This document shows positions 1 through 8,083 of a stretch of DNA of 26,172 bases, piece after piece. The notes below the pieces were generated by a model. It was not told the origin of the DNA. It saw only the letters and a program-made list of their open reading frames with translations, and made no database searches. The DNA comes from CALIBK01 sp037444165 (GTDB lineage Bacteria; Desulfobacterota; BSN033; UBA1163), in the NCBI GenBank assembly GCA_037444165.1, contig JBBIMX010000041.1:1-26172 (forward strand). Direction: 5' to 3'. Both the position numbers and the translations under genes were made by a program. Each line of letters starts with the position of its first letter. Position 1 is the first letter of the stretch.

Positions 1-842
1 ATCAGGTCATAAGCGGCATTTGGAAAAAGGGGAATGGCAAACCGTAAAAATCCATAAGTCCCCATCTTGAGGAGGACTCCCGCAAGGATGACACTTCCTG
101 CTGTAGGGGCCTCCGTATGGGCATCCGGCAACCACGTATGGAAAGGAAACATAGGAACCTTGATGGCAAAGGCCAGGGCAAAGGCAGCAAAAAGCCAATA
201 TTGACTTCCTACTGGGAGTCCAAATTGATAGAGTTCAAGGACATCAAAGGTCGCTTTTCCCGTTGCCTTCTGATGGAGGAAATAGAGCGTCAGAATGGCC
301 ACCAACATCAATACACTTCCAGCCATCGTAAAGAGGAAGAACTTAATGGCTGCATAGATCCTCCGTTTTGGATCTCCCCACACTCCTATGAGGAGATACA
401 TCGGGATAAGCATCACCTCCCAGAAGACATAGAAGAGGATGAGATCGAGTGCCACCAAGGCCCCTACCATCCCTGTCTCCAGAAAGAGGAAGGAGATCAT
501 ATATTCTTTGACACGGAAGGTAATGGCCGTCCAGGAACAGAGCACGCAGAGGACGGTAAGGAAGGTGGTTAAAAGGACAAGGAGGAGGCTGATTCCGTCG
601 ATTCCTAATTTGTAGCTGATTCCGTAGGATTCGATCCACCACCAATCCTCCACAAACTGCATCGCTGCGGTTGTGGTATCGAATTTAAAAAAGAGGGGCA
701 ATGAGAAGAGAAACTCAACGAGAGCGAAAATCAGAGCGACCCACCTCAGGGTCTCCTCCCGTTTAATAAAAAGGAGAACCCCTGCTCCCAGCAATGGAAA
801 GAAGACCAATAAGGAAAGGATCGGAATTCCAAAGATAGTCAT
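1..842 (-). CDS. nuoM: NADH-quinone oxidoreductase subunit M (NuoM), partial: N-terminal ~280 residues
   Basis: This is the antiporter-like, proton-pumping membrane subunit M of complex I. The reading frame is open from the ATG at 842 to the left edge, so the C-terminal part lies outside the window. A good Shine-Dalgarno sequence (AAGGAG) lies about 8 nt upstream. The translation is strongly hydrophobic. It contains the family signatures FYVFWEVMLIPMYLLIGVWG, with the conserved membrane Glu, and AFAIKVPMFPFHTWLPDAH, with the conserved TM Lys, followed by TEAPTAGSVILAGVLLKMG. It is the last nuo gene visible, 95 nt downstream of nuoL; nuoN would be expected next, outside the window. No anomaly is seen in the visible part. 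Confidence 0.95.
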   Translation of the reverse strand, partial: MTIFGIPILSLLVFFPLLGAGVLLFIKREETLRWVALIFALVEFLFSLPLFFKFDTTTAAMQFVEDWWWIESYGISYKLGIDGISLLLVLLTTFLTVLCVLCSWTAITFRVKEYMISFLFLETGMVGALVALDLILFYVFWEVMLIPMYLLIGVWGDPKRRIYAAIKFFLFTMAGSVLMLVAILTLYFLHQKATGKATFDVLELYQFGLPVGSQYWLFAAFALAFAIKVPMFPFHTWLPDAHTEAPTAGSVILAGVLLKMGTYGFLRFAIPLFPNAAYDL

Positions 843-871
843 GAAACAAACTCCTTCTTTAAATTTCCTCG

Positions 872-890
872 ATTCGAAATAACTTCGAAT
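872..890. repeat. Perfect 7-bp inverted repeat between nuoL and nuoM
   Basis: ATTCGAA and TTCGAAT are separated by 5 nt in the 95-nt nuoL-nuoM gap, just upstream of the nuoM ribosome binding site. No T-tract follows on the minus strand, so it is not a convincing terminator. It could be an mRNA processing or stability hairpin, or chance in AT-rich spacer sequence. Confidence 0.4.
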
Positions 891-937
891 ATCGAATGAC
901 CCAAATTCAAAACCAGGGTAGTTAAAATTCTCCTCTT

Positions 938-2926
938 TCAATAGAAGAGGACACGAACAATATAATAGAGGATAAGGATCAATCCGCCCACGATCATTGA
1001 AAACGCATAGTTCTGAACCAGTCCGGTCTGGACCCTTCTCATGACCCCAGAGATCCAACCAATAAGAATGGCAATCCCATTGACCGTTCCATCGATGACA
1101 AAGTCATCGAACCCTTTCCAGAGTCCCACTCCTAATTTCTTAATTGAATTAACAAAAAGAACCTGATAGATCTCATCGACATAGTATTTATTGGCTACCA
1201 ACGTATATAATCCCTTCCATCTCTCAGCCATGAGTTTAGGGAGGGCTGGATTCTTAATATAGAAAAGATAGGCCATGCCAATTCCAATGAGGGCAATGAT
1301 CACCGAAATGACCATCATGAGGAGTTCCAGTGCGGCAGAATGAGCCGAACTTTCTCCTCCCGAGGCCCATGCCTGAGCGATCAGCGAGACTGCGGCATGA
1401 CCCTTTAGGGCTTCGCTGCCTCCCACCACAGGGGCAAGAAATTCATGGATATGATTGGCACCACCCAGAACATGAGGCACTCCTACATACCCTCCAATCA
1501 CAGAGAGGACGGCCAGAATGATCAGAGGAATGGTCATGATTCTTGGAGATTCATGGATATGGTGAGCCACATGGGGATCGACCCTCGATTCTCCGAAGAA
1601 GGTTAAGAAGAGGGCCCGAAACATATAGAAAGCGGTCATCCCGGCAGCTACGGCTGCAACGAGCCAGAGCAGGAAATGACCATGGGAGCTTGAGAAGGCC
1701 TGCCAGAGGATTTCATCCTTGCTAAAGAATCCCGACAAACCTGGGATCCCTGCAATGGCAAGGGTTGCAATGAAGAAGGTCCAGAAGGTAATAGGAATCT
1801 TCTTTCTTAGAGCCCCCATCTTTCTCATATCCAGTTCCCCGCTCAGAGCATGCATGACACTTCCTGCTCCTAAGAAGAGAAGCCCTTTGAAGAAGGCATG
1901 AGTCATGAGGTGAAAGATTCCTGCACTATAAGCCCCTACTCCCACGCCTAAAAACATATAACCCAGTTGGCTGATGGTAGAGTAAGCAAGGACTTTTTTG
2001 ATATCGTTCTGACAGAATCCGATAGAGGCAGTAAAGATGGCGGTGGCCACCCCGATCATGGCTACAATGGCCATCGATAGAGGGGCCATACTATAGAGGA
2101 CGTTGCATCGGGCAACCATGTAAACCCCTGCCGTTACCATGGTCGCCGCATGGATGAGGGAGCTCACAGGGGTTGGACCTTCCATTGCATCGGGAAGCCA
2201 GACATAGAGGGGAATCTGAGCCGATTTCCCGCAGGCACCGATAAAAAGGAGGATCGTAATGGCGGTCACGGTGGCCGTGTCCAGCTTATTCGCATTCGAA
2301 AAGACCTCGGTGAAATCAAGGGTCCAGATCCCGTGCTTCCCTAAACTGGTAAAGAGGAGAAACATTCCCAGGAGAAAACCGAAATCCCCCACTCGATTCA
2401 CAACAAAGGCCTTCTTTCCAGCATTGGAGGCCGAATCCTTCTCAAACCAGAAACCGATCAAAAGGTAGGAACAGAGGCCCACTCCTTCCCAGCCCACAAA
2501 CATCAGTAAGAAATTATTGGCCAGGACCAGGTTGAGCATCATGAAGACAAAGAGGTTAAGGTAGGCAAAGTAACGAATATATCCCGGGTCATCATGCATA
2601 TAGCCAACGGAGTAGATATGGATGAAGAAGCTCACCCCTGTGACGACCAGGGCCATCAAAATGGAGAGAGGATCGATCTGATAGCCGATGACCGTATGGA
2701 AAGATCCTGAAACGACCCAATCGAAGATGATTTTTTCGAAGAGTCGTTCAGAAGGGGTTCTTTTCAGGAGTTCAAAAAAGATAAGAATGGATGTAAAAAA
2801 GGCAAGGCCAATCGCAGAAGGCCCTATCCAGCTGACGGCCTTCTTTCCCAGACGTCTTCCAAAAAGACCGTTCAGGATGAATCCGGTTGCCGGAAAGAGA
2901 GGAACTAACCACACATAATCAAGCAT
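938..2926 (-). CDS. nuoL: NADH-quinone oxidoreductase subunit L (NuoL)
   Basis: NuoL is the largest antiporter-like membrane subunit of complex I, with the long C-terminal lateral helix. The 662-residue translation has the expected length and hydrophobicity. Signatures include FVGWEGVGLCSYLLIGFW with the conserved Glu, GACGKSAQIPLYVWLPDAM with the conserved Lys, and GPTPVSSLIHAATMVTAGVY (Proton_antipo_M core). The tail, from about residue 560 on, has further hydrophobic stretches that fit the lateral helix and last TM segment. The ATG at 2926 is preceded by AAAAGGAG at good spacing. It follows nuoK with a 60-nt gap containing a GC-rich hairpin and precedes nuoM. No unusual features are seen in the protein. 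Confidence 0.97.
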   Translation of the reverse strand: MLDYVWLVPLFPATGFILNGLFGRRLGKKAVSWIGPSAIGLAFFTSILIFFELLKRTPSERLFEKIIFDWVVSGSFHTVIGYQIDPLSILMALVVTGVSFFIHIYSVGYMHDDPGYIRYFAYLNLFVFMMLNLVLANNFLLMFVGWEGVGLCSYLLIGFWFEKDSASNAGKKAFVVNRVGDFGFLLGMFLLFTSLGKHGIWTLDFTEVFSNANKLDTATVTAITILLFIGACGKSAQIPLYVWLPDAMEGPTPVSSLIHAATMVTAGVYMVARCNVLYSMAPLSMAIVAMIGVATAIFTASIGFCQNDIKKVLAYSTISQLGYMFLGVGVGAYSAGIFHLMTHAFFKGLLFLGAGSVMHALSGELDMRKMGALRKKIPITFWTFFIATLAIAGIPGLSGFFSKDEILWQAFSSSHGHFLLWLVAAVAAGMTAFYMFRALFLTFFGESRVDPHVAHHIHESPRIMTIPLIILAVLSVIGGYVGVPHVLGGANHIHEFLAPVVGGSEALKGHAAVSLIAQAWASGGESSAHSAALELLMMVISVIIALIGIGMAYLFYIKNPALPKLMAERWKGLYTLVANKYYVDEIYQVLFVNSIKKLGVGLWKGFDDFVIDGTVNGIAILIGWISGVMRRVQTGLVQNYAFSMIVGGLILILYYIVRVLFY

Positions 2927-2956
2927 AGATTACTCCTTTTACCCCAACCTATCCTT

Positions 2957-2976
2957 CCCCTTCAGGGAGGAAGGGG
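2957..2976. repeat. GC-rich stem-loop in the nuoK-nuoL gap
   Basis: CCCCTTC and GAAGGGG form a perfect 7-bp stem with a 6-nt loop in the 60-nt spacer. Flanking CCTT/AAGG could extend the stem past a bulge. No T-run follows, so it is unlikely to terminate transcription. It is possibly an intercistronic stability or processing hairpin that tunes NuoL versus NuoK expression. Confidence 0.4.
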
Positions 2977-2986
2977 TGGAAGGGGG

Positions 2987-3301
2987 TTACCACTTCAGTA
3001 AATTCACTTCATCCACATTGATCGTTTCTCTCGAACGATAAAGCATCACAAAAATTGCCAACCCCACGGAAGCCTCTGCCGCGGCTACGGCGATGACAAA
3101 AAAGGCAAAGAGGACCCCCTCGATCGATTGAAGAAATCGGGAAAAGGTGATGAATGAGAGATTGACCGAATTGAGCATCAATTCAATGCACATAAATACC
3201 ACAATGGCATTCCGTCGGGTGAGGGCCCCAATCACCCCGATGGTGAAAAGAATCCCGCTTAATACTAAATAGAATGCCGGAGGAACAGGGGGTATGGTCA
3301 T
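2987..3301 (-). CDS. nuoK: NADH-quinone oxidoreductase subunit K (NuoK)
   Basis: NuoK is a small MrpC-like membrane subunit of complex I that takes part in the proton channel next to NuoJ and NuoN. The 104-residue protein has three hydrophobic segments (about 8-28, 33-53 and 62-87). It carries the hallmark MCIELMLNSVNLSFI segment with the conserved intramembrane Glu, and a second conserved acidic residue in AVAAAEASVGLAIFV. Length and motifs match the family. It begins at ATG 3301, 25 nt after the end of nuoJ, and sits in the canonical J-K-L order. Confidence 0.96.
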   Translation of the reverse strand: MTIPPVPPAFYLVLSGILFTIGVIGALTRRNAIVVFMCIELMLNSVNLSFITFSRFLQSIEGVLFAFFVIAVAAAEASVGLAIFVMLYRSRETINVDEVNLLKW

Positions 3302-3326
3302 GGTTTCACTCCTTGTCTAATCCCTC

Positions 3327-3857
3327 TCAAGAGAGTTTCTTTTTACTCAAGATGACGGCACCAATGATGGCTGCCACCAACAGGATCGATACGACCTCAA
3401 AGGGGAAGAGATACTGAGTAAAGAGAGCCTCCCCTACGGCCTTCACATTAGCACTCATCTTCTCTGCGGTATAGCCACCGGTTTTTCCGGTCGGGGAAGT
3501 GGCCACCAGCCCGTAGATGAGTCCGAAGAGAAAGAGAACGGCCAGGGCACTTCCAATGACCTTCGAATAAAAGAGCCTGAATCTGGATCGAAGTTCTTCT
3601 TCAAGATCCAGAAGCATAATGACAAAGACGATGAGCATGACAATGGCTCCAGCATAAACGAGGACCTGAATGATCGCAATAAATTGACTATAAAGGAGTA
3701 AATATATGACAGCCACACAGAGAAAATTCAGGACGAGAAAAAGGGCACTATGGATGGGGTTCTTTCTGGTAATTAAAAGCACGGAGGCAAGGATGGACGT
3801 GAAAGCCATCCCTAAGAAAATCAACCATTGAAGGATTGTCCCGACCGTATCCATCAT
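3327..3857 (-). CDS. nuoJ: NADH-quinone oxidoreductase subunit J (NuoJ)
   Basis: NuoJ is a membrane subunit of complex I (ND6 family). The 176-residue product has five hydrophobic helices. It shows the family segment around residues 55-85, QFIAIIQVLVYAGAIVMLIV, containing the pi-bulge helix YAGAIVMLIVFVIML. It starts with two consecutive Met codons; 3857 is used here, with 3854 as the alternative. An 80-nt spacer separates it from nuoI; this spacer contains only a small 5-bp hairpin and no promoter I can defend. Gene order (I-J-K-L) confirms the assignment. Confidence 0.96.
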   Translation of the reverse strand: MMDTVGTILQWLIFLGMAFTSILASVLLITRKNPIHSALFLVLNFLCVAVIYLLLYSQFIAIIQVLVYAGAIVMLIVFVIMLLDLEEELRSRFRLFYSKVIGSALAVLFLFGLIYGLVATSPTGKTGGYTAEKMSANVKAVGEALFTQYLFPFEVVSILLVAAIIGAVILSKKKLS

Positions 3858-3937
3858 CGATCTGCTCCTATTTACTTCTTGACTTAAAGGCTCAAGCCTT
3901 GGGTTTCACCTTTGACTTTTCTCCCTCCAACTTCGAA

Positions 3938-4351
3938 TCAGGGGTTATTCTTTTTCTCTTCAAGAAGCTTTTCCGTGTTCATCAAGTAGACTCTTCGATC
4001 ATTTTCGACCCATTCATAATTCTTCCCTAAGAAGATGGCCTTGACAGGACAGGCCTCTTCACAAAAACCACAAAAGATACACCTGGAGGCATCCAGTTCA
4101 TATTTAATCGGATATCTTCCGAATGGTTCATCTTCTCCTGTCTCAATGTAGATACACTGAGAGGGGCAGACGGCCATACAGAGCCCGCAGGCCACGCATT
4201 TCATCCTGCCCTGTTCATTCTTCTCGAAGTACTGAATCCCTCTCCAGCGCTTTGCCGGAGGCATCTTCTCTTCAGGATACTGATAAGTAATAGGTTTAGA
4301 GAAAAACCGACTTAAGGTTAGCCCAAGACCTTTTAATAGTGGAATGATCAT
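3938..4351 (-). CDS. nuoI: NADH-quinone oxidoreductase subunit I (NuoI), 2[4Fe-4S] ferredoxin-like
   Basis: NuoI carries clusters N6a and N6b, which pass electrons from NuoG towards N2 in NuoB. The 137-residue protein has two ferredoxin motifs: CVACGLCMAVCPSQCIYI near residues 54-71 and CIFCGFCEEACPVKAIFL near residues 91-108. All eight Cys ligands are present. The N-terminal amphipathic stretch, before the usual RWRG-type segment, fits docking to the membrane arm. The start ATG at 4351 lies 13 nt after the nuoH stop. No Sec replacement occurs here, in contrast to nuoB. Confidence 0.97.
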   Translation of the reverse strand: MIIPLLKGLGLTLSRFFSKPITYQYPEEKMPPAKRWRGIQYFEKNEQGRMKCVACGLCMAVCPSQCIYIETGEDEPFGRYPIKYELDASRCIFCGFCEEACPVKAIFLGKNYEWVENDRRVYLMNTEKLLEEKKNNP

Positions 4352-4364
4352 TTTTTCTGCCCCT

Positions 4365-5384
4365 TTATCCTTTCAATGAAACCACCAGCCCGGTAATCAG
4401 GAGATTGACCAGGGCAAGCGGTACCATCACCTTCCAGCCAAACTTCATAATTTGATCGTAACGAAGCCTTGGAAAAGTTCCTCTCTGCCAGATGAAGAAG
4501 AAGAGGAAGATAAAGAGTTTTGCACTGAACCAGATGACCCCTGGAATAAAACTGAGGAAGGGCAATGGGGGTTGCCATCCACCCCAGAAGAGGGTCACCG
4601 CCAGGGCTCCCATGGTGACCATATGGGCATACTCTGCCATAAAAAAGAGGGCAAATTTCATACTACTGTACTCAATATTAAATCCACAGGCCAGTTCTGA
4701 TTCGGCCTCAGGCATATCAAAAGGGGTTCGATTGATCTCTGCCAACCCACAGATCAGATAAAGGATAAAAGCCATAGGCTGATACCATACATTCCAATTC
4801 CAGAACCCTCCAGCCTGTTGATGGACGATCTCGGTAAGTCTTAAAGTCTGAGAGAGAATGATAATACCCAGGATCGAAAGCCCGAGAGCCACCTCGTAAC
4901 TGATCATCTGGGCTGCGGCCCGAAGGGATCCGGTCAGCCCGTATTTGTTTCCTGAAGCCCATCCCCCTAAGATGATTCCAAACTCTCCAAGGGAAGCCAA
5001 GGCAAAGACATAGAGGAGTCCCACATCCACATCGGCGATTCGCAGCTTCACCACCCAATCCGTTCCTGGAATGGTGAACTCATTCCCGAAGGGAATGACG
5101 GCAAAAAGACTGATCGCCGTAATGATGGAGATCATAGGGGCAAGGACAAAGACAGGTTTATCAGCCCGGCCGGGGATAAGATCCTCTTTAAAGAAGGCTT
5201 TGATAGCGTCGGAGAAGGGTTGAAGGAGTCCGTAAGGACCGCATCGATTCGGACCATAACGAATCTGAATATGACCTAAAACCTTTCTCTCCAGCCAGGT
5301 CAGATAGGCCACACAGATCATCAGACAGGCGAAGACGACGACACATTTTACGATCATTTCGATGAGAAGATACAAAAGTTGCAT
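4365..5384 (-). CDS. nuoH: NADH-quinone oxidoreductase subunit H (NuoH)
   Basis: NuoH is the membrane subunit that forms the quinone chamber and E-channel together with NuoB and NuoD. The 339-residue product has eight or more hydrophobic segments. Signatures include TWLERKVLGHIQIRYGPNR near residues 29-47, GLLQPFSDAIKAFFKED, and AEINRTPFDMPEAESELACG with the conserved acidic cluster of the quinone cavity. Length and motifs are typical. It begins 32 nt after the nuoG stop. Because NuoH shapes the cavity next to cluster N2, it is a natural partner to compare with the unusual Sec-NuoB. Confidence 0.97.
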   Translation of the reverse strand: MQLLYLLIEMIVKCVVVFACLMICVAYLTWLERKVLGHIQIRYGPNRCGPYGLLQPFSDAIKAFFKEDLIPGRADKPVFVLAPMISIITAISLFAVIPFGNEFTIPGTDWVVKLRIADVDVGLLYVFALASLGEFGIILGGWASGNKYGLTGSLRAAAQMISYEVALGLSILGIIILSQTLRLTEIVHQQAGGFWNWNVWYQPMAFILYLICGLAEINRTPFDMPEAESELACGFNIEYSSMKFALFFMAEYAHMVTMGALAVTLFWGGWQPPLPFLSFIPGVIWFSAKLFIFLFFFIWQRGTFPRLRYDQIMKFGWKVMVPLALVNLLITGLVVSLKG

Positions 5385-5416
5385 TCCTTCTCTCCCCTCA
5401 AAAACGTCGGTTTACT

Positions 5417-8044
5417 CTAACGCTTCTCAATCCTCCCGATGAAAGCCTTATAAATGGGAATTGGCACTTTGGAGTCATAAGCAGAAGTGAGAAGCGTATT
5501 GACAAAAACGGGGAAGAAAGAGATGGCAAAGTAAGCCACCCCTTTCGGAAGATCCTCCGTGATATGACAGACCGTCTCGACCTCACCTCTGGGTGAAATC
5601 ACCCTCACCGGGTCTCCTTCCACCAGCTTTAACTTTGAGGCATCTTCTGGGTGAATCTCGATCCTTGTCTCTTTAAAGACTTTTGCCAATCCCGCCGCTC
5701 TTGGGGTGGTCGTTCCCACACCGTAATGAGAATGAAACCCCCTCGGAACGATCCAGAGAGGAAAGGTTTCATTCGGGGTTTCAATAGGTTCTCTTGGTTC
5801 AGCCGGAATGAATCTCTTTTTCTTCCTTTGCTCGTAAGGCCATTGAATGCCTCCCTGCTCCAGATTGGAATAATGGAGATTCCCGTAGAGAGGAACCAGA
5901 GAGGAAATTTCCTCCATAATCTCGGATGGGTTTCTATAATTCATTGGATAACCCATCCGTCTTGAGAGTTCACAAAAGACCTCCCACTCCGGTTTTGACT
6001 CCCCTACAGGAGAAATGGCCTGCCTTACTCTCTGGACCCTTCGTTCCATACTGGTGAAGGTTCCTTCTTTTTCCGCAAAACTTGTCCCTGGAAGAATCAC
6101 ATGGGCATAGTTTCCAATATGGGTCATGAAAAGATCTTGAACCACTAAAAACTCTAACCGATGGAGCCCTATCCGGAGTCGTTCCAGATTGGGAAGAGTG
6201 ATCAATGGGTCTTCTCCGAAAACATAAAGGGCCTTTATCTTTCCCTCCGGGATCTGGTCAAAGAGTTCCAGATAGGTTAATCCAGGCTGAGGCAGAATCT
6301 CCTTCTCCCATGCCCCTTCGTAAAGTCTTCGTCCCCTTGAATCATCGACTCTCACATAACCGGGAAGAAACTCCGTAAGACCGCCCATATCCATCGCTCC
6401 TTGAGCGTTGTTCTGGGCAAGCATGGGATAAAGGCCTCCCCCTTCCTGTTCCACTTCACCGGTTAAGAGAGCAAGATTACAGAGGGCCCGAACGGTCTCC
6501 AGACCATTTAGATGCTGGATCACTCCAGAACCAAAGATAATCGCCCTCCGTTTGGCATCCCTATAAAGACGAACCAATCGGTTAAGATCTTCGGGATGAA
6601 TCCCTGTGGCCTCCTTGACGGTTTCGGGGGTAAACTTCTCAACGGAAGAGCGGAGCTCCTCAAAACCCTCGGTCTTGGATTCGATATAGTCTTTTGAAAG
6701 GACCCCCTCTTTTATCAAAAGATGAATCAATCCGTTGATTAAAACGAGATCCGTACCAGGAATGGGTCTCAACCAGAGGTCTGCCCATTTTTCCCATTGA
6801 TTTCTTCGAGGGTCGATCAAGACGACTTTGGCTCCATTGAATCGAATCGCTTTTCTCATCTGGTTACTGAAGATGAGATGATCCTCATAGACATCGGTCC
6901 CTATGATGAGAAGGAGATCCACCTTCTTCACCTCTTCAAACGAATGGGTCATTGCTCCGTGTCCGAGACCCTCCATCATCCCGTTGAGAGCAGGACCGCT
7001 GGAGAGACGGACTCCGTTGTCGACATGGTTCGTTCCTATGCAGGCCCTCATCCACTTCTGAAAAAGGTAAATCTCCTCATTGGTGGCCCTGGAGGAAGAG
7101 ATTCCTCCAATGCTTTGGGGACCGTATTTCTCCTTGATCTCTTTCAGTTTGCTTGCAATCAGGTCTAAGGCCTCTTCCCAGGAAGTCTCCACAAAGGCAC
7201 CGGATCTCTTCACCAGAGGTTTTTGAAGCCTCTCCGGGTGATGAATGAAATCGTAACCAAATCTCCCTCGAACACAGAGGCTTCCTTGATTAACCCCGAC
7301 CTCTCCTTTGGTGGTCACTTTCACCACCCTCTGTTTTCGAAGGGTGTTGAGTTCTAATTGGCACCCACATCCGCAAAAGGTACAGGTGGTCTGAACCCTT
7401 TCGAGTTGCCACTTTCTCCCTTTTATTTTGCTCAGATTCTCTGTCAATGCACCCACAGGACAAACGTGGAGACACTCCCCACAGGAGATGCAGTTCTCTT
7501 TTCGGGCGGCCTGGATATAAGAAGCAAACCCATGTTCAGCGACCTCTAAGACATCGGCTCCAGGAACATCGATGCAGGCATGGACACACCTGAGGCACAT
7601 GACACACCGATCAGGCCATTTCCGAATCAAAGGGGTTCCATACTCGGCTGGGGGTTTCTCTATTTTCTCGGGGGGGTATATATTCCTCTCGATGCCAAAG
7701 TCATAGACCCGATTTTGAAGCATGCATTCCCCTCCCGCATCACAGATCGGACAGTCGAGGGGATGATTGACAAGCAATAACTTCAAGGCCTCCAGCCTCA
7801 TCTTTTCTACCCGTTCGGTCTTCGTGTGGACGACCATTCCGTCGAGAACAGGGGTGGCACAGGAGGCAACAGGCATTTCATAACCGTCCACATCCACGAG
7901 ACAGATCCGACAGGATTTGATCAAACTGAGTTTGGGATGGTAACAGAGAGATGGAATGTAAATCCCGTTCTCTTTCGCTACCTCCAGGATCGTCTGATCT
8001 GGCCTTGCTTCTATCTCTTTCCCATCAATCGTCAGCTTTAACAT
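5417..8044 (-). CDS. nuoG: NuoG-like subunit with full molybdopterin-oxidoreductase domain (SfrA-like)
   Basis: This is the large Fe-S subunit of complex I. At the N-terminus is a [2Fe-2S] ferredoxin domain (LCYHP, SCRICLVDVDG, ASCATPV). Next comes the His/Cys N5 motif HPLDCPICDAGGEC, two [4Fe-4S] motifs (CVMCLRCVHAC and CISCGECLHVCPVG), and a MopB-type domain opening with CTFCGCGCQ. The catalytic Sec/Cys position of formate dehydrogenases corresponds here to Ser in NGVRLSSGPALNG, so formate chemistry is not expected. The MopB part resembles the neighbouring FdhA, sharing for example FAEKEGTFTSMERRVQRVRQA. I choose ATG 8044, preceded by GGTGGAG; a GTG at 8059 would add five residues. At 875 residues it is long and MopB-complete, like SfrA/NuoG of Desulfobacterota (established family knowledge). 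Confidence 0.92.
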   Translation of the reverse strand: MLKLTIDGKEIEARPDQTILEVAKENGIYIPSLCYHPKLSLIKSCRICLVDVDGYEMPVASCATPVLDGMVVHTKTERVEKMRLEALKLLLVNHPLDCPICDAGGECMLQNRVYDFGIERNIYPPEKIEKPPAEYGTPLIRKWPDRCVMCLRCVHACIDVPGADVLEVAEHGFASYIQAARKENCISCGECLHVCPVGALTENLSKIKGRKWQLERVQTTCTFCGCGCQLELNTLRKQRVVKVTTKGEVGVNQGSLCVRGRFGYDFIHHPERLQKPLVKRSGAFVETSWEEALDLIASKLKEIKEKYGPQSIGGISSSRATNEEIYLFQKWMRACIGTNHVDNGVRLSSGPALNGMMEGLGHGAMTHSFEEVKKVDLLLIIGTDVYEDHLIFSNQMRKAIRFNGAKVVLIDPRRNQWEKWADLWLRPIPGTDLVLINGLIHLLIKEGVLSKDYIESKTEGFEELRSSVEKFTPETVKEATGIHPEDLNRLVRLYRDAKRRAIIFGSGVIQHLNGLETVRALCNLALLTGEVEQEGGGLYPMLAQNNAQGAMDMGGLTEFLPGYVRVDDSRGRRLYEGAWEKEILPQPGLTYLELFDQIPEGKIKALYVFGEDPLITLPNLERLRIGLHRLEFLVVQDLFMTHIGNYAHVILPGTSFAEKEGTFTSMERRVQRVRQAISPVGESKPEWEVFCELSRRMGYPMNYRNPSEIMEEISSLVPLYGNLHYSNLEQGGIQWPYEQRKKKRFIPAEPREPIETPNETFPLWIVPRGFHSHYGVGTTTPRAAGLAKVFKETRIEIHPEDASKLKLVEGDPVRVISPRGEVETVCHITEDLPKGVAYFAISFFPVFVNTLLTSAYDSKVPIPIYKAFIGRIEKR

Positions 8045-8083
8045 CCTATCCAACTCCACCGAGAATAAATAATGATTGAAAAT

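Noticed and set aside
117..572. Plus-strand 151-codon ORF opposite nuoM
   Set aside because: Charged, low-complexity translation, antisense to a clear NuoM coding frame; a shadow ORF.
3887..3900. AAGGC-TCAA-GCCTT hairpin in the nuoJ-nuoI gap
   Set aside because: Only 5 bp with no T-run; not distinguishable from chance.
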